From assembly GCA_036186865.1 (NCBI GenBank), contig AP025043.1, forward strand, positions 35,859,657-35,923,656: a DNA stretch of 64,000 nt, given 5' to 3'. Shown piece by piece: positions 9,959 to 20,277 of the stretch. The notes below the pieces were generated by a model, which was not told the DNA's origin, did no database searches, and worked only from the letters and a program-made list of their open reading frames with translations. Source of the stretch: Eustoma russellianum (Eukaryota; Streptophyta; Magnoliopsida; Gentianales; Gentianaceae). Numbering within the stretch: position 1 is the first letter of the stretch; each line of letters starts with the position of its first letter. A program made the translations under genes and the position numbers.

Positions 9959-12505
9959 TGTTGAGAAATCATGGTTTGAATGATTTACAAGTGCATGATT
10001 TATATGTTACATGATTACATGATCTAAATGTTATGAGATTTCAAAATGCATATGCCTATATCTATCACTGTTGTACTAACAAGCCATGAAGCGTTAAGGC
10101 TTAAATCATATGGCAAACATTGTTGTATTCATTCTCAGGTGATATACACGGCATACATACAACTCTTGGATATGGTATATATATATTTCTTGGATATCTC
10201 GACACACGGCGTATATATTTCTTGGATATCTCGACATATATCTTATGGACACACGTCATATATATCTCTTGGATATACACTCTAAACATATATCTTATGG
10301 ATACTCATGGCATATATATTTCTTGGAGTCTCACGGCATATACATATATCTCATGGATATACATACGACATATATTCTATCTCAGACGACAAGCTACATT
10401 ATTCGATCTCGACATTTCGTCAACATGTCATCAACATATGTCAACGACAAGAGAGTCATATATACATCATATACACATCCATGATACTCTCAAGTCATAT
10501 ACTTCATGTCATCAAACTTCCAAAATTACATCGACATAACAAAAGTGCAAAAACCAAAATGTATCATATCATATGACTACCGAGCCATCTCCGACACATC
10601 ATATACTTATCATACAAAGATGGCCAGCCAATATACATTTCCAACACTCAAAAATTTCGTGCACTACATGGAGAGATCAATACCAAAGTCACAAAACAAA
10701 TACATATATCAATTCTCCATCATCTTCCTTATTTCTCTGAAAATCAAACTCAAAATTGATATACCTCTTGGTCGAACATCTTATACACATTGGAGCTGAG
10801 ATTATACATATTCATATGTATATTGCATGTTACATTACACATTTTATATGTTGAAGAGGTTTGAGACAAAACGGAGAAAAACCGAGCAATCAACGGAAGT
10901 TGAAATTTGAAGTTACTACATCATCGTACATGGAACGTTTATTTTCTACATGATGCCACATGTATTTATTCATGTATTATACATGAATTACACAGCCAAA
11001 GACATATCTTGAAAGGTTCTAGAAGGCAAGGTAAAATGGTAAAAGAAATTTACCATGTTCTTGAAGAATTCTACATTGTTACCATGCAAAATTCAGATTT
11101 GAATTCAGCACATTGGCTGACCAGATGGGGCAGCTGGGACAGCATGTTGGGAGCCTTGGAGGAGTTCATAATATAATATAATTGATGAAGAAAGACCAAG
11201 CATTGATGGAAGACAAAGATCCACAAATTAAGGAGTCAAAGACAAGACCAAACAAAGCTGAAAATTCTGTTTTTGAATCTGAAATTTCAGATTGGTGGCT
11301 GAAGTTTTGGGGGGAATTAATGACCTAAAGCATTCAAATTTATTCAAAGGCATTACAATACAATTCAAATCAGATTTGGGAGGCTCCTCTCAACCTTCTA
11401 GGCGCCCCAAATGTCTATAAAAGGGTCAAGAGATGATCAACACAAAACAAGAACAACAAGTGCAAAATTCTGTTTAGTGTTTGCAAGACTTCACTTCATT
11501 TTCCATATTCATCTCTTGTATATACCCAAAGCCTATCATACTTACATGTCATATTCAGTATAGGCTTCATACACATCACCCAAATAAGATTCATTGGTGT
11601 ACAAGGTTGATCAAGGTGTGATCAAACCTTCATTTGGTGAGGTGGTGCTGATTGGTGATTCTTTGGTGTTGTTCTTTGTGTAGAACATTGTAAAAGAGTT
11701 TGGATTGCAGGAGTTGGTGTATAACTCTATCCAACCTTATTCTAAGGTGACTTTGGTGACTAGTGAAAACCAAGGAAGGTGTCCTTGAAGACTGGAGTAG
11801 GTCACGTTGGCCGAACCAGTATAAAATTCTTGGTGTTCTTACTTTCAGCATTTTTACTCTCAGTTTCTGTTTTGGCATCATCTTTATGATCTCGGTAAAA
11901 ATAGCAAATAATTTTCAAAAATCATAAAAATTTTCAGAAACATAGCTTTGTGTCTTAGGGTTCATTTCCCACTGAATTTATCAAATTTGGATAAGTATAG
12001 GTCATCCAAACATTCATAGTTCTGAGACTAGTGTAAATCTGTTTTTCAGATTGGCAGAGGTTGAGAACATCAACTTGGTTGACATACTTCCCAAAGGAAT
12101 TTTTCAAAACTGTTTTAACTGAGTATACTACACATCCTAAGGGTCATCTCATAAACGTTTCAGGTCATTTGACGTTGTCACCAAATAGGAATAAGTTTTT
12201 CATTTTAAGGTACAGGTTCTGTCCAAACTGACACAGTCAGATCACGTACCACATTTGAGTGACTTAACCTTTGAGTTTTAATCTGAAATTTTTATGAAAC
12301 CTTCATAACACCTGAGAGTACATTGTGTCAAAATTTCACTATTTTTGGAGGTCTACAACCCAGTCAACCAAGTGTTTAGAAACGGGTCCTGAAAGCAGTC
12401 TCTGTTTTCAGAAGTGAGTAATTGGTCCTTAAAATTTTTATAAACCAATTTTTTCCGCACTCACTATTCAACCCCCCCTTCTAGTGGTGCTATACAGGTC
12501 CAACA
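9959..12505 (+). mobile_element. Solo Sirevirus-type LTR (LTR2)
   Basis: It starts TGTTGAGAAATCATGG, ends CTAGTGGTGCTATACAGG then TCCAACA, and is flanked by the perfect 5 bp duplication gtatc (9954-9958, 12506-12510). It shares with copia-1 the block TAACNAGCCATGAAGCNTTAA and the downstream NNTGATCAAGGTGTGATCAA, AAGACTGGAGTAGGT and TATAAAATTCTTGGTG blocks. It has no internal region, so it arose by LTR-LTR recombination. The same family as 35341-37940. The frames at 10046-10799 come from its tandem repeats. Confidence 0.92.
10165..10390 (+). repeat. Short-period tandem repeat in LTR2
   Basis: About six units of roughly 35 bp contain TATATATTTCTTGGATAT or TATATCTTATGGATA followed by a CACGGC-like or CTCATGG spacer. 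The pseudo-ORFs here, rich in I, Y, S and W, are products of the repeat. Confidence 0.75.
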
Positions 12506-13643
12506 GTATCAACCAACAGTCACCATACTGAGTGTACGTGGCCACGCCACCGCACACCATACTGAGTGTCCGTGACCCGTACGTCACGTCCCACCATAAA
12601 TGCAATGCGCGTGCCATGAATGCAAAAACACAATCGTATGAGGCCTTTTGGCCCATCCTCACCATCCTCCGGTACTCAAATCTAGGTTCATTTATTATTT
12701 GAGTGATGATTGAACGTTGATCGGCATCAAACCCATTTCCTCACGGCTTGTATACAAATATCGGGCATTTTCCTTATTTTTCTTGATTTCCCCCCTATTT
12801 CTTTGTATTTATTACCTAATTTTCTGAATTAAATAAATTATCATAAATACAGAAATTTAATGAAAATAATTTAATTTCGGCATTTTATAATTTCTGGAAT
12901 TGTTTTATAATTTTTTGATATTTATTTTTCCCTAATAATTACTATTTTTAATTAAATAAATAATATTTATAAAATTTCTAGAAATTTCAGAAATTATATA
13001 ATTAGTAATATTAAATTGGGCTGGCGGAAAAGCTACTTCTTCTTTGTCCGGCCTACTGTACCTCCATTTTTCTTTCTTTTACTATGTTAAATGGCCCGTC
13101 CAGCTGGAGCCGGATCTGTTCACCATTCGCCCCGGTCCCTGGTCGGCCTTGAGAGTTTTTTTATATATAATTGATTCTCATCTGGGCTAGGCCTGCACAC
13201 AGCTTGCCCGTTAAGGGTCCGACCTGTCAGCGTCGTCTGGCCTGATCCAATATAGTAATTATTATTTTTTATTTAAAATGTTTACATAGCGGACCCAGGG
13301 GCACGTGCGTGCTCACACCTGCGGTCTCCAGCTCTCGTTTTCAACCTCGGTCTACATTTTCGCCTATTTCCAATCAGTAGAAACCTATACTAAGGCCAAA
13401 ACAAAAGCTAAAAACCCTAATCATGCAAACAAAGTGTACCATTTTGATATCAAATTCAACCCTAACATCAAATCAAAGTGCACGCAAACCAATATAAGCA
13501 TTCAACAGTCTACAACAGACATGCTTTTCACATAATAGTTATCATGTCATGTATTTCAACAGTGAAAACATCATAAAAACACATAAATACATCAGTAGGG
13601 CATGCTTGTTTTGTACCGATTGGAGAGGGAAAAGGGAACCTAC

Positions 13644-13743
13644 CTGATTGATGGTAAACTGTCCGATTACACGAGACAGTGAATAATTTGGAGTGCCTTG
13701 CTTCCTCTTTTCTCTTCCCTTTCTTCTCCCTTCTCTCTTTCAC
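13644..13743 (-). other. Candidate first exon inside LTR A
   Basis: On the minus strand an ATG at 13743 opens 33 codons plus one base, ending at CAG/GTAGGT (donor-like). The frame is rich in K, R and E at its start (M-K-E-R-R-E-K-K) and ends Y-H-Q-S. One leftover base fits the phase of the conserved frame at 9664-9594. Joined, they would give a peptide of about 56 residues with a basic start and an acidic end. The 5' LTR copy has a one-base difference that shifts this frame. The low-complexity purine tract could by itself keep a frame open, so this is a weak gene call. Confidence 0.35.
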
Positions 13744-14103
13744 CTTCCTCCCTTCTCACTTTCCCTTTCCCCTTTTCTTCCCTGGCTGCCGCGCCTATCT
13801 GCGCTGCCCTTTCCCTTTTTGTTTAAATTTTTTCCTTTACCTCTTGCGTTTCTTCCTTGCGTTTTCCCCACCCGGTCGCCATTTAATTTCCCCCATTCTG
13901 CGCATTTGAGGGGATGGTTACACCCCCCAATTCACTCTTATCCTTTTTTTAAATTTATTTATTCTTTTTTCAATTACCCTAACAAATTTATTTAAATTAT
14001 TTATTATTATATTTTTTCTTTTCTCCTTTTCTTTTAACTGATTATAATATCCTACCCATCTTACAAAAAGTTTCGTCCTCAAAACTTGACGTAATTTAAT
14101 CGT

Positions 14104-15185
14104 AGAGACCAAGGAGACTTGACGTACCTTAATCGAAGAGTTCAGGGTAGCGTTCGCGCATCTGATCCTCCAGCTCCCATGTCGCTTCATTTTCCTTATG
14201 GTTGTTCCACTACACCTTGACATACGGAATGATTCTTCTTCTTAGCTCTTAGCCTTTGCGGTCTATGATCTGAACAGGAGTCTCTTCATATGACGTATTC
14301 GGTCTGATCCTCAAAGGCGGTGCGTCCAGTGCATGACTCGGATCCGGAACGTACCTTCTCAACTGAGAAACATGGAACACATTGTGCACTTGAGCTAGCG
14401 CCGGAGGTAACGCCAATCGGTAAGCTAACGAACCAATCCTTTCGAGCACCACGTAGGGGCCAATGTACCAAGGCCTCAGCTTACCATTCAGAACAAAATG
14501 TGCAATGCCCTTCATAGGCGATACCTTCAGATAAACCTTTTCTCCGACAGTAAACTCCAAAGGATGCTTCTTCGAATCCGCCCAGCTCTTACTTCTGTCT
14601 TGAGCAACCTTAAGCCTTTCTCGAATCAACTTTATCTTGTCTTTGATCTGCTAACCAGCTCTTGACCAGTGATAGCGTGCTCTCCAAATTCATCCCAATG
14701 GATAGGGGATCTGTACTTACGCCCATAGAGCGCCTCAAATGGTGCCATGCCAATGGCGCTATGATGACTGTTGATGTAGGAGAACTCAATCAACTTGATC
14801 ATACCATCCCAGTTCTCCTTGAAGTTGATGGCGCAAGCTCTCAACATATTCTCCAATGTCTGTATCATCCTCTCTGACTACCCAATCTGTCTGTTGGTGA
14901 CACGCATTACTCAACAGTAGTTCGGTCCCCATCTTCCTCTGACATGCTGACCAAAACCTGGAAGTAAACTTTGGATCATGATCAGAGACAATACTAACCA
15001 GAATGCCATGTAAACTGATGATGCTGTCAATGTAAAGCGCAACATATCTGTCCAGGGTCACATCATCCGGCACAGGTAAGAAATGAGCGGACTTAGTCAA
15101 GCGGTCTACGATTACCCAGATTATGTCATTACCGTTCCTTGTCCTCGGAAGACCCATCCAAAAATCCATAGTTACATGCTCCCAC
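14104..15185 (-). pseudogene. Gypsy A integrase C-terminal part and chromodomain (decayed)
   Basis: This is the downstream half of the integrase, cut off from the upstream half by copia-1. Going down from 15185 it has M-D-F-W-M-G-L-P, V-D-R-L-T-K-S-A-H-F (first catalytic Asp) and S-D-H-D-P-K-F (second Asp). The region that should carry the catalytic Glu is garbled by a frameshift near 14880. Frames 14868-14632 and 14629-14249 continue with F-E-A-L-Y-G-R and H-V-S-Q-L-R-R-Y, typical of the C-terminal integrase. A chromodomain follows at about 14220-14130 (E-A-T-W-E-L-E and R-Y-P-E-L-F) with an internal TAG. Gene function is lost. Confidence 0.85.
15181..15185. repeat. Left target-site duplication of copia-1 (cccac)
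   Basis: The five bases cccac precede the TG of the LTR and recur at 26736-26740. On gypsy A's strand they are GTGGG, part of the integrase codons for K-W-E-H. Confidence 0.97.
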
Positions 15186-18100
15186 TGTAAAGATAAGGAG
15201 GTTTGAGTGATTTCAAAATAAGTATCTTGAATGTATACATATATATAAACGTGCATAAATATATATATAAATGTGTACATGAATGCATGATATCTTGCCA
15301 TTACTTGCCTTATTTAACTTATATATTATGTTGCCATACTAACGAGCCATGAAGCATTAAAGCTTACATCATATGGCAAACATTTGTTGTGTTTATACTA
15401 TTTTCAGGTGCCACCATTAATGAACTAAACTAGTTCATTAAGTGAAGTACTTAATTTGATAAACTAAGTAGTTCATTAAAGGAAGATTCATTTGGAAAAG
15501 GCACAAAGGCAACAAAGCTAAAGAAAGAAAGTCTTCTCCTCCTCCCCATCTTTAATACACACGCCATATATATATATACTACATATATTTTCAGATTTTT
15601 TAAATAAAGGCACATACACATGTATTCCAACGTACTACCGACACGTTATATATTTTACGTACGTATGTTAACGTCACACCATTATACTTAACTCATATTT
15701 ATGAGTATATTCAGGTCTTATATCATATGATATAAGATATGGTGATGACAAATCAAATACGACACGATAAAAGGTTCTAAACCGAAATTTGTCGTATCGG
15801 GCGAATACCGAAACTTCGCCAACGTGTCACGTGCTTGCCATAAATAAATGGCCAGCCCATATACATCAAAATATGATGTAAATTTCGTGCACATGACATA
15901 ATAATCAGCCAAAAATACTTTCCATGTTGGGACACACAAATTACTCCACATTAAGGCCAAAATGTGAAGATTCCAAGTTTAATTTTTGTCACATGTTAAT
16001 GGTACCACTTTAAACCAGCCAAGTGCTGAGATTTGAAGTATATATTATATATATTATGTATAACATAATATATATAACATGTGCAAAAGTTGGAATTTAA
16101 ATTAGAGAAAAATCGGGTAATCGATAAATATCGAAAATTCGGTTTTCTACGCACATAACATGGAACGTTTTTCTTGTACATCATGTGACACGTATCTAGA
16201 CACTTTTTACATATGATATACATCTTAAAGTGTTCTAGAAAATTAAATTAAGGGCTGATTGGAATATTACATGTGTGTATTATTAAATGTGCACTATTTT
16301 ACAAAGTTAACAATAATAAATTTCAGCACATGTATACACATCATATAACGTCACATACAGCTGATTTGGAGCACATGTGGAGCTTTGTTGGCATATTGAT
16401 TGGTCAAGGATCAATCATACATTGTTGGTGAATTGAAGAGAAAAGCTACAAATGGTAAGAATTCAACATATATCTCTCTTATGTCACATGATGAAAATTT
16501 CAGCATACTAAACTTGAGATGGCCGATTTTTAGGTCTTAAATGGGACATATTTTGTCATCTTTTATTAGGTGATTGATTAGAAGAAGGTATGGTAAGGTT
16601 TTGAATAATGTTTAAACAAATAAATGGTGATATTTCACATATCACACATGCTGAAAATTTTTCATCATGTGTACATGGTGTGGCCAAATTTTAGTGATTA
16701 TTTGTGTCCAAGTTCATCTCTTAATTGGTAGCAATACTTACCATAAATTGTTGATTCATTTTTATGATAAAAAATCAAAGAATAATTGGTATTATTTTGA
16801 AAGAAAAGGAAGGATGCACATGCTGAAAATTCAGCATGGCAATGTGACTTAATGGCCGAAATTTTCATAGGATTTGGAAGACTTTCTTTGTTTTGTAATT
16901 TATGGTGTATTTCTTAAATTATGGAATGATTTTGTGATTGATTTTTGGCACATGTTAAAGTGTATATCTCAGGTTTTTTCCATGTCATCATGATGACAAT
17001 GTTGAACCAATAAGGAGGTGCCAAGTAAGCGGAGACTAAATGATGATCCAATAGGAAGATGCCAAGTAAGCAAGGCATTGTCACAATGATGTCTTACACT
17101 CTCTCAAGGACTTAAAAGATAATTTTCAAGAGGGATACATGCCATTGGGGGGGCGGCTGCAAGCTTAAAAAGGAAAAGATGAGAGCAAACAAAACAACAG
17201 CAAGCATTGCAATTCAAAGAGATCAAATAGCCAAGCTCTTCTTCTCCTACATCTTCTTTCTTTCTCTCTTCTTGTAAAGCCTATTGTTTTTCATATCTTT
17301 CAATCTTGAATAGGCTTGAGATAAACCACCATTCATATATCTTTGTAAAAGATTGATCAAGGTGTGATCAATCTTCACTCTAGCAAGGTGGTGGTGTTCG
17401 TGCGAATTGTACCTACAATACAAGGTTTGTAAAGGGTTGGAGTTAGGTGTAACTCTATCAACCCTGCGGTAAGGTGTACTGCATGTGTGTGATTAGTGTG
17501 AACCAAGGAAGGTGTTCCTTGAAGACTGGAGTAGGTTGTTTATAACCGAACCAGTATAAAATTCTTGGTGCCATTTACTTTCTGCATTTACGTTTCAGTT
17601 ACTGCACTGTTTATCCTTCTTGTTCGCATCCGTAGAAATAGTAAACGATTTTTAAAAATTACGAAAATTTCCAGAAACATACTTACACGTTCTAGGGTTA
17701 ATTTGGCACAAGTTTCAACCCTTTTGGACAAGTATAAGTCAATTAAACATCAAATGTTCTGAGACTAGTGCAGTCTGATTTTCAGACTTGCAAAGGTTGA
17801 GACTTTGATTGTAGTTGACCTACTTCCCAAAAGAATTTTCCAAAACTGTTTAAACCCATTTAAATATAGTATATAAGGAGTTAGTGATCAAATTTTCAGA
17901 GCATTTGGACGTTAACACAAATAGGAATTAATTTTTCAAAAACCATCTACCGTTTCTGGCAGATTTGCACAATCTGATTACCAACGGTTTTTGAAGGGGT
18001 TAAAGGTTGAATTTTAATTTGAAATTTTTAGGGGACCCTCATAACATCTGAGGCTAAGTTCTCTCAAAATTTCATAATTTTTGGAGACCTCTAACCTGGT

Positions 18101-18245
18101 TTTAAAAACGTTTTAAAACAGGTCCTGAAAACAGAATCTGTATTCAGAACTTGAATTGTTCAAGTTTAAAGAAATATTAAAAACCACACTTTCCGCACCA
18201 TCTATTCAACCCCCCCTCTTCTAGTGGTGTCTTGCAGATCCTACA
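15186..18245 (+). repeat. 5' LTR of copia-1
   Basis: It begins TGTAAAGATAAGG and ends CTTGCAGATCCTACA. It contains two hairpins at 15421-15469, a perfect 20 bp palindrome at 15717-15736, and a short (AT)n. It differs from the 3' LTR by scattered substitutions and by the length of the (AT)n (24031-24064 in the 3' LTR). Frames at 15718-16852 and 17565 are not genes; they recur in the 3' LTR because it is a duplicate. Confidence 0.97.
15717..15736. promoter_or_regulatory. Perfect 20 bp palindrome in copia-1 U3
   Basis: The sequence CTTATATCATATGATATAAG equals its own reverse complement. It is unchanged at 24206-24225 in the 3' LTR and at 61104-61123 in the diverged copia-2, so it is conserved between copies that differ elsewhere. 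It is a possible transcription-factor site. Its role is not shown by the sequence. Confidence 0.6.
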
Positions 18246-18247
18246 AG

Positions 18248-18258
18248 TGGTATCAGAG
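18248..18258 (+). other. Primer-binding site of copia-1
   Basis: TGGTATCAGAG lies two bases after the 5' LTR. It is complementary to the 3' end of initiator methionine tRNA, the usual primer of plant copia and gypsy elements. The match breaks after 11 bases. Confidence 0.93.
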
Positions 18259-18299
18259 AGCAGGAACACTCACTTCAAGGAATCCAATGATTCAGTGAG

Positions 18300-20222
18300 A
18301 TGGCATCCACAAATCTCAAAACTGAGCAAGAAGGTATGTCGAGCCAAAGGCCTCCACTTTTTGACGGTGAGTCGTTTATTCAGTGGAAACTTAGGATGAA
18401 GCTTTTTCTTATGGCTATAGATATAGATCTTTGGTCAATCATTGAAGATGGTCCTTATGTCCCATCTAATGTATCCACCGTAGACGGAGTCACTTTAGAG
18501 GTTATTAAAACTAGACAAGAATATACGAGTGATGATAAAAAGAAACTTAGTATGAATGCTAGGGCTATGCAATTGCTTTTAAACGGATTAAGTAAGAGTG
18601 AGTCTAGTTATGTGTCAAACTGTTCAAGTGCACAAGAAATGTGGAGGATTCTAGAAATGAAACACGAAGGCACGAGTCAAGTAAAAGAGTCAAAAATTAA
18701 CATGCTCATGTCTACACTTGAGTCTTTTAAATTATTGCCCAATGAGTCTATTGTAGATATGGATCTTCGTTTGACTAACATCTACAACTCTCTTGAGTCT
18801 CTTGGTAAGGCTTTTACTACGCAGGAAAAGGTACAGAAAGTCCTACGAAGCCTTCCTTCTGAATGGGACCCAAAAGTGACCGCAATAGAAGAGAGCAAGG
18901 AAACTAAATCAATAAAGATGGAAGAACTAATCGGATCACTTAAAGTTTATGGAAATAAACTCATCATACGGAAATCGGAATCATCTAAACAAGGTAAAGC
19001 TATTGCTTTTAAATCAAATGAATACGTCTCCCCTCCCTCCGATCACGTAGATGATAGTGATTCCGAATCGGAAAATGATGACCTAATTCTATTGGCTAAA
19101 GGACTAAGAAAATTTATGAGAAGGTCATTTAGAAACAAAAACAAGGGCACTACAACTAAGAGAAATAAAAACAAGTCAAATGATAAAGACGTTAAATGTT
19201 ATGAATGTGGCAAACTCGGACACTTATCATATGACTGCCCCAATAAAAAAAAGCAAAATACTAAATACCCTGACAAGGAGCAGACCAAAAATAGACTCGT
19301 CTCAGAACCCAAACAAAGGAAGCGTGCTCTAAAGGCCGCCACCTGGAGTGATTCATCAGATTCTGAAACTGAGACCGAAGAGGAGACCGCACAAGTATGC
19401 TTTGCCTCCAAAGCATCTAATGAGGTATCATCTGATTCTGACTCTGACTCTGACTCTGAACCTTCCTATGATGATCTTTTTAGTCAGTATCTAGAATTGC
19501 ATAAATTCACTAAGACTCTCGCTAAAGAAAAGAAACGATTAATTGAAGACAAGAAACTGTTAGAATCTTCTAACGAGAATCTTGTCGCTCAATTAAGCGA
19601 TTCAAAGAAAGAGTCATCATGTGTCATTACTACATTAAAAGCAGAGATTTCATCATTAACCACGCAAAATAATAAAATGAAATCCGAGATTTCAAATTTG
19701 AAATCAAGGAATACCGATTTAGAGAAAATGATGAAACAGTTTGACACAGGGTCCAACATGCTGCATCGTATCATATTATCACAAAAGCATGACAGCGACA
19801 AAACTGGACTGGGATACGTTGATACTAACGAAGTATTAATCAAACCAACCAAGTTTGTTGTGTCTAAGAAAGTAGACACCCCTAAGCCGCAAGTGGCGTC
19901 TAAGATGACGCAAAAAGCGCCCCCTTCCTCACGCCCCACTTCTTCATATCATGTGAAATATAACGTTGTACCATATAGATATGAAAAGAGAAGAACAATG
20001 CATACACGAAATACATATCATCCACGCACTACGCACACACACACAAGGACATATCAAAAGCGTCCTTCATTCAATAAGTATAGAGGAGTCCTTGGGCAAA
20101 GGCCCAAAGTGCATGCACCACATGTCTATTATATTGCACCTTCATCTACATTCTTTCCATTTGATAGACCGAGAAGGATCACACAAGTATGGGTACCGAA
20201 AGGTACCTTTACCAAAAGGTGA
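18300..20222 (+). CDS. gag: Gag of copia-1, 640 aa, intact
   Basis: The structural protein that forms the particle and binds RNA. The N-terminal half (residues about 15-220) is the copia gag domain, starting with P-L-F-D-G-E-S-F-I-Q-W-K. One CCHC zinc knuckle sits near residues 300-313 (C-Y-E-C-G-K-L-G-H, then C after four). An S-D repeat tract around 380 is followed by a long heptad-type stretch (about 405-495), the predicted coiled coil typical of Sirevirus gag. The basic C-terminus is rich in H, T and R. The ATG at 18300 lies 42 nt after the PBS, with no upstream in-frame alternative. No internal stop, unlike pol downstream. Ends TGA at 20220, with pol in another frame. Confidence 0.93.
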   Translation: MASTNLKTEQEGMSSQRPPLFDGESFIQWKLRMKLFLMAIDIDLWSIIEDGPYVPSNVSTVDGVTLEVIKTRQEYTSDDKKKLSMNARAMQLLLNGLSKSESSYVSNCSSAQEMWRILEMKHEGTSQVKESKINMLMSTLESFKLLPNESIVDMDLRLTNIYNSLESLGKAFTTQEKVQKVLRSLPSEWDPKVTAIEESKETKSIKMEELIGSLKVYGNKLIIRKSESSKQGKAIAFKSNEYVSPPSDHVDDSDSESENDDLILLAKGLRKFMRRSFRNKNKGTTTKRNKNKSNDKDVKCYECGKLGHLSYDCPNKKKQNTKYPDKEQTKNRLVSEPKQRKRALKAATWSDSSDSETETEEETAQVCFASKASNEVSSDSDSDSDSEPSYDDLFSQYLELHKFTKTLAKEKKRLIEDKKLLESSNENLVAQLSDSKKESSCVITTLKAEISSLTTQNNKMKSEISNLKSRNTDLEKMMKQFDTGSNMLHRIILSQKHDSDKTGLGYVDTNEVLIKPTKFVVSKKVDTPKPQVASKMTQKAPPSSRPTSSYHVKYNVVPYRYEKRRTMHTRNTYHPRTTHTHTRTYQKRPSFNKYRGVLGQRPKVHAPHVYYIAPSSTFFPFDRPRRITQVWVPKGTFTKR

Positions 20223-20277
20223 TTAACTAACTCGAAAGGACCCAAAATTAAAAGGGTACCTAAATCACCTTTTCACA

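Larger units (their letters stand above)
9287..14049 (-). repeat. 3' LTR of gypsy A (interrupted)
   Basis: The pieces 9287-9958 and 12506-14049 align with 30618-32884. Without the 2.55 kb insert the LTR is about 2.21 kb. It contains the conserved hairpin and exon at 9594-9707, a purine-rich strand at 13640-13800 (minus-strand sense) and a donor-like CAG/GTAGGT at 13644/13643. Frames such as 13679-13995 on the plus strand are the complement of the purine tract. Confidence 0.85.

Noticed and set aside
10046..10799. Overlapping plus-strand frames rich in I, Y, S and W
   Set aside because: They are translations of the TATATATTTCTTGGATAT tandem repeat in the solo LTR.
13679..13995. Two plus-strand frames rich in F, L, P and S
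   Set aside because: They are the complement of the purine-rich tract in LTR A and recur at 32478-32828 only because it is the other LTR.
19199..19939. Minus-strand frames opposite copia-1 gag (19199-19411, 19589-19939)
   Set aside because: They are shadows of the intact gag frame without independent support.
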